Shown here piece by piece: positions 45,001 to 57,200 of a DNA stretch of 64,000 nt. The translations under genes were made by a program, and so were the position numbers. The stretch's first letter is position 1; every line of letters starts with the position of its first letter. Source of the DNA: Neospora caninum Liverpool (lineage: Eukaryota > Apicomplexa > Conoidasida > Eucoccidiorida > Sarcocystidae); assembly GCF_000208865.1 (NCBI RefSeq), contig NC_018394.1, positions 3,723,797-3,787,796 of the forward strand, read 5' to 3'. Under the pieces are notes generated by a model. It was not told where the DNA came from and did not search any database. It worked only from the letters and a program-made list of their open reading frames with translations.

Positions 45001-46923
45001 AAGATGATTGCTGACTCAGCTCGTAGAACAGCGTGGCGCATGATAACTCATAGCTCGCCTGAAGAATGGAGAAAATACCCCTGCTGACGCTCCTGTTGTC
45101 ACCCTTCTAGCTGCCGGCCAACACCGGTGCCCACGACGTGATATTTCGGCGCAGGAAGGCAACTTCGGAATTAATGTGCGCAGTCAAAATCTACGCGTAT
45201 TCAAATGGCTATACGGACGACGCTTGGCCAATATAGGTAAGTAACCTTTTCCTAGACGGAAACACAATGAAGGGAAAAAGACGCAGTCGACGATACTGCT
45301 GTCTTCACCGACTTGCAACACAGATCACTGCTGCAGCATCAAGCTCTACTTGTAGCAATGTCTCACATATCCGTGCAAATATCTTGTGTCGCCCCTACAC
45401 AGAGAAAACAGCAGGCGATAGCCAGGATGCAGCGCAAGCACCAGCACAAGCAAACAAACGGAACAAAGCGTCACATCTTGCCTTCGCCGGATAGGAAGTT
45501 AACGGAAACGGCCGCAATTTGCTGGCTGCAACACGTCGATGGAAGGGCGTCTCTGTCGGGGTTTCATACAATCGACTCGAATCTCGCGGGACTCGGCGTC
45601 TCTCACGAGAAACAGAGAGACGAGTCTCGACGAGTGCGAAGTAGGCAAGGCGATAACAAGAAAGTTCGTATGTTCCTTTCCGTTGTGTAGGCACTGCTGG
45701 GCAAACTATGTGTAGTTAAATGGGTGCAAGGTTGTCCGTGCAAAGGCACCATCAGAGACCTAAGAAGGCTTTTTTTCGTAATAGTCGCAAACGGATGCGG
45801 CGCAACTCAGCTCCCCTGCGGTGGACGGTTGGGATTATATCTGCAACTGGCGCACGGCCTCACAATCGATTCGATTCATATACCGCGTCGCAATAGGCAA
45901 TCGACGAGACGGGATGAAATGTGGCTACACTGAAATCATTTTTTTTCCCTACGTGAACCATGCGTTTCCTCCCTTTGTTTTTTTCTCTTTGTGCCTGGTC
46001 AAAGGGAAAGTTGTCCCTTTCTGCTTTCCAGTAGGATGATAGTGTGTTTGTTGTGCAGCTCCGTTACACGTGCTGGTCAGTCCAGCGGTCTGAGCCCCTG
46101 AACAAGAAGATACCAGCGGGCGGTCTCGGTTTATTTCGCGTTTGCACTGTTTTTTCCACGGTGTCGTTGGGACCTTGCCCCCATGTGTTTCACTCTGAAG
46201 CAGCGTAATTGAGAGAGCTTTGGTAAAGGCGTAGTATCTTCCTCGTCACGCGTGCGTACTGCCCCTGAACGGCTGCTAGAGATGTTGGATCAGGTGCTGG
46301 AGACGCCGTTTCGAGTTGCGGTTATCAGTTTTCTGTCGCTCTACCAGGAAAGAATCCTGTGCAGCGCGTAGGATTTGAGTACGGCCTCATTTCCACATCA
46401 TCGGCGCAGGTAGGAGAATGTGTTGTTGTTTGCAGCAGGAAGTACTCGTGCCAGGCTTCGTTTTGCTGATCCTTGCCTCGAGGGACATGTGTCGCCTGAC
46501 TGACGTCGTGTTTACGTCTATGTAAACATAGAAAGAAAAAGGACGCGTGGCGCTGTTTTGAATTTTCGTCGCCAACACATCAATGATGGCGATTTCGCTG
46601 ACAGCAGGGGCCACAAGAGGCTGTCGGTCTGTAGCGGATTGGTATACGTTTTGCCTGCGCTCTACTGATAATTAGTCCCCATGTAGTAGTTTCGTCCGTA
46701 TTTGATTCGTATGACCGCCGGTGACAGCTCTCATCGTACATCTTTCCGGGTTGTGTCGCCGACTCTCATAAAGGAAAACCCCTCTTAATGGTGTCGTCGT
46801 GAGCAGTAGGGCATCTGGCTGAGCTGTGGTGTGGTGCGCGTGCGTTTTACCGCAGGCGTTTAGGACTGACTGCGTGTAGTCGTCGTCGTGCGGGTTCGTT
46901 AATCTCAGAATAGAACAGGTTTC
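42018..46923. other. Divergent intergenic region between UNC50 and AMA1
   Basis: About 4.9 kb of AT-richer sequence that must contain the promoters and 5' UTRs of both flanking genes. ORFs are short. The longest plausible one is plus-strand, ATG 44252 to 44686 (144 codons), with one hydrophobic segment (CLLWMFITLSGLYFS) but no known motif. A (CAA)n tract lies at 43381. No structural RNA was recognised. Confidence 0.5.
43381..43396. repeat. (CAA)5 trinucleotide tract
   Basis: Five consecutive CAA/ACA units in the UNC50-AMA1 intergenic region. Confidence 0.85.
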
Positions 46924-49900
46924 ATGATCTGCTCAATCATGGGAAGCTGGCGGCGAGAGAGGCCGGCGCGGCCATCAGATCAACAATGGATTACAGAGTG
47001 GAGACAAATTGGGATCGTGGGTGTAGCAATTTTGCTGGTTCTTGTGGCAGAAAGCAGTTTGCTCGCAACCGGAATTAACCCGAAGACTAGGTCCGGCGGA
47101 TCGCAGACTTTGAGTGCTAGCACTCCACAGAATCCCTTCCAAACCCCAGAGCTGAAAGCCTTCCTAGAGAGATACAACGTAACCCTTCACCACCGTAAGT
47201 GCCTGTCAATGCAGCTCGCGTCAGTCAGACTCTGGACATGGGTTGAGCTTGAACTGTTCATTAGCTGCCCGTATTCAGTCACGCTGTTTCTACCAGAAAA
47301 GTAGTCGAGAGGCGCGACACTGCGGAGGTGTGCTGGACCCCTGGAAAGAGGCCGTGTCATAACGTGTTGAAAACATTTACTATAGCATAGCGTTTGGCAT
47401 GGCGGTCTTGAAAAGCTGTTCAATTCGGTTGTTGGATGCTGGTGTGTTTTCCCCGTGGGCGGCGGGAAAGGACCGTGAAGGTGTGGTACAATGCCCAGGT
47501 GTTTGCAGTAACGGTCTACATGCTGAATGACACTGAAAACACTTATCTAGGTGTACAGTAACCCGTCAGGGAGACGAGCACAGTGCGGCGGACACACCAG
47601 TTATGGGACGAACGACTCTGACATCACTGATTTGATTGAATTGCCATCTTCCTTCAAACACCACAAAGAATATCAAACTCGGAGATTTTTTGGGATCGTT
47701 ACGTGTATACTAGAATTACTCCTGCATTCTTACGATCCCATTCTTGCGATTCCTGTAAATGTTTTTGCAGAATCTGGTGTTAACGTCGACCTTGGCCAGG
47801 ACAAGGAAGTTGATGGCAAATTATATCGGGAGGCTGCGGGGTTGTGCCCCGTGTGGGGAAAGTACATTCAACTTCATCAGCCGAACCGTCCTCCATACAA
47901 GAACAACTTCTTGGAAGACATTCCGACTGAAGCGGAATACCAGAAGTCAGGAAATCCGTTGCCCGGAGGGTTCAACATGAATTTCGTGACGCCTGCCGGT
48001 CAACGAATTTCACCATATCCGATGGAACTTCTTGAAAAAAGTAGCAAAAGTGAGAAGTTGTGGAGCTATCACACTGGATGATGTGTTCTGTCCTTGTTTT
48101 CTTGGCGGTCCGTTTATCGAGTCCATTGGTGTTCCGGTTCGCTGTGTGTGGGCAGTACTTGCTATTCTGGAAAGTGATACTGCGCAAGGCACTTTGTATT
48201 TCATGTGTCAAGTAGTAATGTAGCTTACACCCTAAACCTAATGCATATTATTTCTGGCATGTAAACATGAAGTACAGTAGAGAGTTCGTTTCCTGTTTTT
48301 TTATGCGGTGCTGGAGGACTACAGACTTTCTGCTTCCCTATGGTTAAGTACGTGTGTTCCCGTCTCATCACAGATGGTTAAGAGGCGTGTATCTGAGTTT
48401 CCCTACATGGCCCCAGTGTCAAACTCTGGTGTTACTGGGCTATCATGATTTGTGGAATTTCGATGTCATAAGCCGTTTCACTGTCAGCCTACTGCGTAGA
48501 TCATCTCGGAGCCGGGTGAGACTGAACTGCGCGAGCCACCGACTGAACACAAGATACATTGTTTTCGGTTATACGTTGTTCTTTTTCACGCCATACCGAT
48601 GGAGGATCAGTATCTTTGAGGGCAAACTTCGGCATGAAGGCTAAATTTGCGTTTGTGCTTGTGCGATTGTGTTTTCCAGTCAAGGCGAGTACAGAGCTTG
48701 GGAAGTGCGCCGAATTCGCCTACAAGACGACTGCTATGGATAAAAGCAATCAGGCGACTCAGTACCGCTATCCATTTGTGTATGACTCTAAGCGGCGGCT
48801 GTGTTACATCCTTTCCGTATCGATGCAGCGAATGGAGGGCAGTAAGTACTGTTCTACCAACGATGACCCGGTTAATCTCACATGGTATTGCTTCGAGCCC
48901 CAAAAGAGTCCTACGGCGAATCATAATCTCATCTTCGGATCGGCCTACGTTGGAAAAGACCCAGATGCGTTCCTCACTAAATGCCGTAAGCTACACGTTT
49001 TCACACCTTTCGCGAAACACATTTGCTTCCCGTATAGATCTTCTGACTCCGTTTTTCTTATTCCGAGGGGAGCCATCCGTTTCGCCTGAAGCTCTTCTAG
49101 GTATTTTTCACCGCTCTGTGTCAGAACTTGTGGTGAGATGTGCCCTTTGTCTATGCTTCGCGCCAGCCAGAGCAACCTAAGAACTTTGTTGGTATGCGGT
49201 TTCGTTCCTTTGTGTTCAAAATCCGGAATTCTCCTTAGTGTTTCACGTCTCACAGCTATGGGCATTTGCTTTGTTTGACTCGCAGCAAACCAAGCTCTTA
49301 AGGGGTACAGATTCGGTCATTGGACAAACGGTCGGTGCCACGATTACACTGAGCTGGCCGACTCGTGGATAGAAGCTGTGGATTCAAAGGCACAGTGCTG
49401 GGTCAAAACATTTACAAATGATGAGGTTGCCAGTGACCAACCCCGGACGTATCCACTGACATCGCAACATTCGTGGAACGATTGGTGGCCTGTCCACGAA
49501 AAGGATCAACCTCACTCAGGTAAGCGTTTCTGCTCAACCTAGCAGTTGTTATTGTCGGTTCATCATTCCGAATGTTGTGTCGGTGCCACTTCCGCTGCTT
49601 TACCCGGTGCTTGCAAAGGCACTTCCGGAGTCTGTGCTGTGATATCTTTGGATATAAGTCACATGGCAATCGGGGAACGCCACAGAAATAGCGGTTTTTC
49701 GTCTCTACGAATGTTAAATAGGAACGCGTTGTTTGTTGTGCGTGCACGTTCCATGCAGGTGGCGACGGGCGTAATTACGGTTTTTTTTATTTTGACAGCA
49801 ACGGAAAGGGCAAGTGTGCGCTCTCTCACAAAGCACCCGACTGCCTGGTTTCGGATTCTAAGGCCGTGTCCTATACAGCACTGGGGAGTTTGTCCGAAGA

Positions 49901-51341
49901 GACGCCTGATATAATCATTCCGTCAAATCCATCTGTCAATCCTTCCACACCCGATGAGGCACTACAGTGTAGGAGCTCGGAGTTCCCCGAGACGTTCGGT
50001 TCCTGTGACGTTCAAGCTTGCAAAAGACAGAAAACATCTTGCGTTGGTGGGCAAATTCAAAGTACAAGCGTCGACTGCACCGCCGAGGAACAAAACGATT
50101 GTAAGGTTATGATGCTTGTGGCCTAGTTGCCAGCTGGTGCTTTTTAGTCGGCAGCTGTGACAGCATTGCGGAACAAGTTCATTCCAGCGATATTTTCTCT
50201 CTGATAGCGTCACCTGACGTGTAGGGTTGTGTAAGTGTTTAAACCTCCCCAAGATACAGATAACTATTTTTTTCTCGTGTAGCCTCCTCGCAGCCCCGCG
50301 TATAGGCCTGCCGCACTCCGATGCAGAAAAAACTGCTTTTGCTGTTCTGGTAGTAAATTGCTTTTCGGTCCGCCTTCAACAATGTGGCTTCAGGCGGCTC
50401 TAATACGGCATTGATTGCCGGGATGGCTATAGGAGGCGTTCTCATCATGGGCCTTCTCGCCGGAAGTGGCTACTACTACTCTAAGAGGTGAGTCCAGTCT
50501 ACACCCAGCTGTGTGATGATTGAGGAGATTCGCTGCGGATTCGTGATGCCTCGACGCGAACTTCTGAGTGCACGCAAAAAAATGTGAATCGGAAAAGCCT
50601 GCTTCCTAGTTTATTCAAAACGTGCCGCACCTTAGCGCACTGGCTTCAGCTAGGAAGGGATTTTTCGTGGCTCCTGGCGTGACCATGGTTACAGGCATGT
50701 CGCTGATCGTCTCCGTTTGTTGGTAACAGGTAGACGCTTGATCCATGTCAGGAATGTGTACGGCGCAGATCTATGTCTTGCATATTACTTTGATACAGTA
50801 TACGTCAGCCACTTGTGTCACCGAGGCGCTGAAGAGTGTTGCGGTGCATGAATTTTCAGACTGAACACAAACCAAGGCGTCCCTGCAGTTGATCATGACC
50901 ATGAGTTTCAAACGCAGAGAAATGCTCAGAAAAAGCGGCCAAGCGACCTCATGCAAGAAGCAGAACCGTCGTTTTGGGATGGTGAGTCTGTATGAGCGGT
51001 AAAACGCCGTTTGATTCGAGACTACGAGTTACGGCAGTGAATTCATGGTACTGCGGTGGCGATGTGGCGCAGAATTATTTCGGTCAGTGCTGCGATAGGT
51101 TTAGTCGAAAGCAGGACAATGCACGAAGAATTACGAAGAGTCGCTGTGATGTTTATTGAAAGCACGGATTCGTAGATGGGTGGCATTCCAAAAAGGGCGA
51201 CGCCCACTGTGTTTGCAGACCTTTGCTGACACCTTCGTATCTGGGTTGCTTTTGTCCTGTTATATTGGTTGGCATACAGAGGCAGAGGAGAACATTGACC
51301 AAAGCGGAGAAACGCAAGTTCTGGTCGAGGGCGATTATTAG
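46924..51341 (+). CDS. AMA1: Apical membrane antigen 1 homologue, 8 exons, 569 aa
   Basis: Exons are 46924-47194, 47771-48049, 48680-48985, 49286-49519, 49759-50100, 50394-50487, 50860-50981 and 51280-51341; every phase matches and the 569-residue product has the length of coccidian AMA1. After an N-terminal hydrophobic segment (about 29-48, signal peptide) come domain I (VDLGQDKEVDGKLYREAAG, PLPGGFNMNFVTPAGQRI), domain II (CWVKTFTNDEVASDQP, SWNDWWPVHEKDQPHSG) and the Cys-rich domain III (CDVQACKRQKTSCVGGQIQS). The transmembrane helix (about 481-506) carries an ALIAGMAIGG rhomboid-type cleavage site. The ~60-residue tail ends PSFWD...VEGDY, including the conserved Phe-Trp. AMA1 is released from micronemes and binds RON2 at the moving junction during host-cell entry. 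No break or premature stop is seen. AMA1 is preferred over AMA2-4 because of the tail and domain similarity, but paralogues are not excluded. Met6 is an alternative start. Confidence 0.95.
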
Positions 51342-54254
51342 TCATAGGATGTTGGATACAGTTTATATTCTCAGAACGCAGTCGTATGAGGAAAACGCTC
51401 TTCGTTTTGTTGCCCCGTCTACTAGGAGGACAATATATCTACTAGGACAATATACGCTCTTGGCGCATCATGCTCATATTATGAACACATCGATAGGTGT
51501 ATCTGCGTACCGCACGGTTGTGAGCTGCCGACCGTTTGTGGTCTGCCGGAGCCAGTCAATCAGTTTATGGAACGGCTTTGTTCTACTGCAGTGTCAAGCG
51601 CTGGGATTGTATGTGTTTACAAAGGATGTTTCGAAGCCCAGCGCGCGCCTACATGTATATCTATCTATGTAAATAGCTGGTGAAGACATTGGGCGATTGT
51701 GGATTGCGTAGATTATCAGTTATTTGCCTTCCCAGTCAGGTAGGGGTATACGGTCAGTGACATATCCTGTTTTGACGTCCTTCTGACTGTGATTTTCACG
51801 CCCGAAACGCAGCCGATCCTGGTAGTATGTATCAGCTTGGAACAGCAGTTCGGACGACAGCCAAACGACACTGCTGCACCAAATGAAGCCCTCGAAAGCA
51901 GATATTCAGTGTTGATTTGGAATAACGCAGAAAGTTGGTAGTGTGCGCGTCCCAGCTGAAATCATCAATGCATTAACGCTTTCATGTGTGTACAAGCCGC
52001 CCCCCTGGGCTCTCTCGTGGCGGCTAGGTAACCCCGTGGGCAGTTGGCGTTTAACGAAGTTTCGGCGACATGGTTAACCATACGCATGAACAACGATTTG
52101 GTGGAACTGTGGTGTACGGAGTCGACTTCTTAATGCCGCATGATGTTTACGTTTATGACGTATCAAGTACACACACGAATTCCACGGCTACGCTCCGAAA
52201 AGCCCTATCGTTCCGCTGACCGAAAAACTGCGCCGCAAATGACACACTTCAGACTGGTGACGCGTGAACCAATTGGGCCCAAGTGCCGCGGCTGCCAGCT
52301 TATGCGACAAATGAGCGTTAGCAAATTGTATGTCCACTGCCGGTGCGACATAACTGAGATTTCCGTTAAATTGTTGGAGCGAGAAAACGCAGTACTATGC
52401 GACTAATCTGAGCATCAGCTGTCTGCTGTCGACAGTGACGAGACTAGAAACGTTACGTCCTGCCCGCTGGACAAGCCCCCCCCTCGCCGAACCCACAGCG
52501 CTGCTGCTCTGTGTAAGTCATTGGTGTCTTTCTGGGGGACTCCCGCGGGGTACACAAACACTGAACACGCCACACAGGCTCGGATATGTACCTCACCGTA
52601 GAACTATCACGGCCTTGTTTTTCTAATCAGGTAGCACTTCGTGGCAAGGGCCATATATCACGATGTGCATTCTAGGTTCCACAGTCGATGATAATGATTG
52701 CCGCAGGTATTCACACCACGTTGACCTTGAGTATCTACACTCTCTATAGACAGTTCGGTTGCTGCTGAGCGTTTCCGTGACAAGCTAGAGATGGTATCTG
52801 CAGTTTGACGGCTTTGGGAAGAAAACGATTTGTGGGCAAGTACCGCGAGTCTGGAGAGACGACTCAAAATAACAGGTTTTAGGTCGCGCGTGACCCTCAG
52901 TCCGATCAAAATCGGCGGCGTGCGTCCAACACAAGGCACACTTATTGTCGTAGAGGGGATTTTTGTTGCGACAAGCCCATCACTCATGGCTTACAAGTGT
53001 TCATGTTCACAAGTGTCTAAGCTGCAGCTGCATACCAATCGTTATAATTCCACATGGCTCATCGTAATGATCACTGAATACTTGACCACCGTAGCTGGCG
53101 CTATCGTGTGCGCGTCTGTCACACACAGATGCTACGTTGGATAAACATCTGTACTGTGATTTCGTTTAATCAAGCAGGTGCGTACGGGAATCACGGTGGT
53201 TAGTCCGACAATGATTGCCTACCATGTTGCTCCCCAGCACTGATGCCGTGCGACTACATGATATTGCCTACTTGATGTCGGATTTCGCTCTGCGGTTCCA
53301 TAAGTGCTTTGTTGATGACGACAACGGATTATGGAGAGTACCGGAAATGCCGTTTGCAATTTCAAAAACGATTTGTGTTTCCTACTAGGTTGACAAGAGT
53401 AGCTGCGCAAGTACACCTACCCGGAGAGATCCTTCCGGTACCCACCAGTGGTTAGGGACGTTTATGGCAGCTGCCAACCATTTCGTACAGAGATCCATAA
53501 AGACAAATATACACTTGCGAGCTCGTTTACAGAAAAAGAAGTGTAGATTCTAGCCCTTGCAGAGCGTTTTGGGGTCTGCACACTTAAAGGGTCCTTGGAT
53601 ATGTTTTGTCCTCTCTTTTGAATTAATCACGAATGTGGACAGCACCATGCGGCATTCATTACATGAATCTTAGGATTCAAAGTGTCGCTGACAAGCTGGA
53701 CGCAGCCGCAGATATCGTGCCAAAATGTGCTGGTTACTGATCCTCTCATTTGCAAATCCCGCTGATTTCATTTTCTTGCGCGCTGCCTCCTGGTGGCGCC
53801 GAAGAGCTGACCGGAGAGCGTCGATGGATCAAAAGGCACCGCAGAGCGTGGCAAGTGTATGCGTCCACCATGAGCTCAATGTTCGAGCGTCCTCGCCATG
53901 CTGGAGCCTGTTCAGACACAACATCCAACTGATCCAAGGGATGCGACAAGAGGTACGAAGATGGCAATGCGACCACGAGGGCAAGGAAAAACGAAACTAC
54001 TGCCTGTGTCTGTGCGCAGTCAAGACACGCATGCGGCTCTGAGGTTCTGTGCAGCTGGGCACGCGCGCAGGTTTACACAACGGCATGCGCTTCCAGACAC
54101 GACTACATGTGGTCCATCACCGTACAACGGATATTGAATTGGAAGAGGGTTTACTTAATAGCTCAGATACGCTCATCTATCTGCGCTCGAAGCCTGCAGA
54201 CTGTTTACCACGGATACGACTATTAAAAGACTGCATGCTGCCAATATCGCGGGG
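51342..54254. other. Convergent 3' region between AMA1 and the NSUN2-like gene
   Basis: About 2.9 kb between converging stop codons, expected to be the two 3' UTRs plus spacer. It is AT richer than the coding DNA, with only short ORFs on both strands (longest about 105 codons) and no recognisable domain, RNA gene or repeat. Confidence 0.55.
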
Positions 54255-57200
54255 CTATACACCACTGGTGAGAGCGCTAATCTGCCGAAGACCACTTCTC
54301 CGGCCGTTCAAACCCGGTATACAAATTCCACAAAACCGTCCGGGACCTGTGAGGACGAAATCTTCAGAGCCCCACGGTTGTCTGCGAGGCACTATGTAGT
54401 GATCAAATTTTCGGGTGGGACAAGAAACGAAAGGGGCGGTCACCGTATCTTGGCACTCCAAACACCCTGGAGGACCCGACTGAGAGTTTCCCGTAGGACT
54501 TACTATTAACGTTGTCGGTGTCATCCGCTCTCCTGCTTGCTTGCCACCACCACTCATATCCGTATCACCGGCCTTCTCAGAAGCATCGCCTGTCTGCTGA
54601 GCACATGGAGTCATGCCTGCTTCCGTTTCCCTTTCCGGCAGAACAGTTGTGACGAGCACGAGAGGTCCTTCTTCGGTCATCTGCCGGAGCTCTGCCCCCC
54701 CTTCAACATGTTTCAAAGTGCTCATGTCAACCCGAGGAGGCGCGCCTTCATCACCCAGCAACGCCATCATTAATTCATTGCTGATCCGCAAGATAACACG
54801 CGCCTCCTTGGCTTTTTCCTGGCACTGCGTACCCGGTGGTTGTTCGCCGTTCCCTCGCCGATCCGGTTTGACATTTTCGCTGTCTCCCCCTGGCAGAAGA
54901 ACAGCCCCTCTGCTGTCGTCCGGGCCTGTGGTTCCGCAGCTTGGCTCGGTTGCCGCCTCTCGACAATCGACAGCATCAACGAGCGGGACAAGCCACTGAG
55001 CGCCACCATAAGAGAGGCGATACTTGCTGGAATTTCGACACTGGAAAGCTACACAGCCTGCGCTCACAACTTTGTACCGTGACCTGCCTACTCCACTCAA
55101 GGCTCGCTCGACGCCGTGAGAGGTAAGCCACACAGTTCGCAGAAGCTTTTCGTCTTTCCCAGAGGATCCAACATCCGCAGACTGCTCCGCCGATATTCCC
55201 GTCACGGCTGCTTGCTGGGCAGTGGAGGAGGCGGCGTTAGGCGAGACAGACCCGCGGCTCTTTGCTTTCTCCTCGCCACTGCTTTCTAACACGGTTTCGG
55301 CCGCTGTCGGGTTTTCCCTCGACGATTCTGCGTTCTCGCGCTTAGGCTTCTTTCTTGCCATACTAATATTTTCACCCTCGCCTCGGCGTCTGACAAAGAG
55401 ACACGCCCGGAGTTCCTGAAGCAGGCGTAAACGCCGCCGTTCACCTCCCACTCCTTCCTCGTCTTCAGAAACTTCCGCTGCGGGCATGCGCTCCTCCGCG
55501 CCAACAGCGAAATCCTTTGTCACCCCCAACGACGCACATGCGGCGCGCCAGGCCGCCCTGAGCTTTTCTTCGTGAATGCATGCGCCTTCGTTCTCTCCGT
55601 CTTGGCCAACAAACTCCGAGACCGGAACTGCTCGCTTCTCCTTTTCCTCCGAGAGCTCGGACTGGGCAGACTCTTCACGTGCAGCTTCTGCGGCCAGCGT
55701 CTGTTGCACTTTCCGGATGTACTGCTTCTGTTGCTTCTCAACGAAGCTTTGTGGCCAGCCTAGAGACACGAAATCCAACTGAAGCTGATCAAGAGTTCGA
55801 AGACCCTGTCCACCCTCTGATGCCACATTTCCTACTGCCTTTCTTGAGCTTTCTATGCACACACCAAGCGACTCCTCCTGTGGGTCTGCACAACTCGGCG
55901 CAGGTTTCACTTCTGTCTCCTGATCCTCATTCTCTCGCTCTTCTTCTTCCTCTTCATCGTCGTCATGCATGTTGCCGTCCCCGTGTGTCCCCTGAGGTGG
56001 CCGTGTCTGGGCGTTCTCGGAGGCCGACTGTACGTGGAAAGGGACGTGCTTCTTCTTCTCGAGGACGGCTACAAAGAAGCCTCCTGGACAACGAAGAGGG
56101 GACCGAAGCGCCACAGGGCGAATGAAACGCCTCGCCAGCCCTACAGCTCAAGCGGACCTGGCCGCCACGGAGAGCGGGTTTCTCGAAGCACCGAAAAAAT
56201 GTGTCATGCTCTATCGTCGCAGAGGTCTCTCCGCAAAACAAAATAGGGGAGATTCGCACTAATGCGTGTACATAACCAAGAGATGAAGTAGTTGTAGATT
56301 GGATCGTACAGAGTATCAAACCTAACACAAATTAACTGCGTTAAAGAGTACCGGGATAAACTGCGGGTATCACGCGTATGCACGTGACTGTAACGGAGAA
56401 GGCCACGTGGAAACCCGTACCAACGCCACACACCACATACAAATACACGCACTCACGTACACAACGCGTGAGTTTGTATGTACGTGTAACAAGCTAGAAA
56501 CGTAAATATCCACGAACGTGGATACTGAATTCGCGTTGGAGTGCATCGCCTATGCCGAGAAGCGAGTGCTCGGTGTGGAGATATGCATCTACGCACTGCC
56601 TACTGCCGCCTTGGTCGTCATCCGTTTGCAGACCCCACAGCAATGACCCGTCACACCCAAACTCGCAGAACTTGGGAAGGCGAAACCAACGACAACACGG
56701 CTCCAGCTGGGAAATTGGTGCACGACACTGTTCACAGAAAGTGCTTTTCCGTGCGCCCATTTATGTGAGTCTTCTGCGTCGCCGTGTTCTGCACAACGCA
56801 CGCGAGGGATATCTCACATACGTGGAAACGGCTCGACAGGCACGTACAAGAGGATGTTCAGAGGTTTGCCTCTGGCGACCTCTCCAGACTTCTGCCGCCG
56901 CGCGAGAGCCTCACCTGTATTGTTGAGATGAGGAAGGAACCGCATGCACCGATGGAGAGGCGGTCCTTCCTGTCGCTTTCCGTCCCCGTCGCCCGCCGCC
57001 TTCGAGGCGGCGTACTGCGGAAACATGGTTGGTCGGATTTTTTGACGAGATGCGCTGGTGTCGGGAACGTCCTCGTATCGATCGTAGAATTCCTTCTGCC
57101 AATACACGCGCCCTGGAGAGAGAACGATGCAGAGCAGCACATCTGCATGGGTGTATCCAGCCGGCGGCAGCCGTCGAGGATCGTGAAGAGAGAAGACCAA

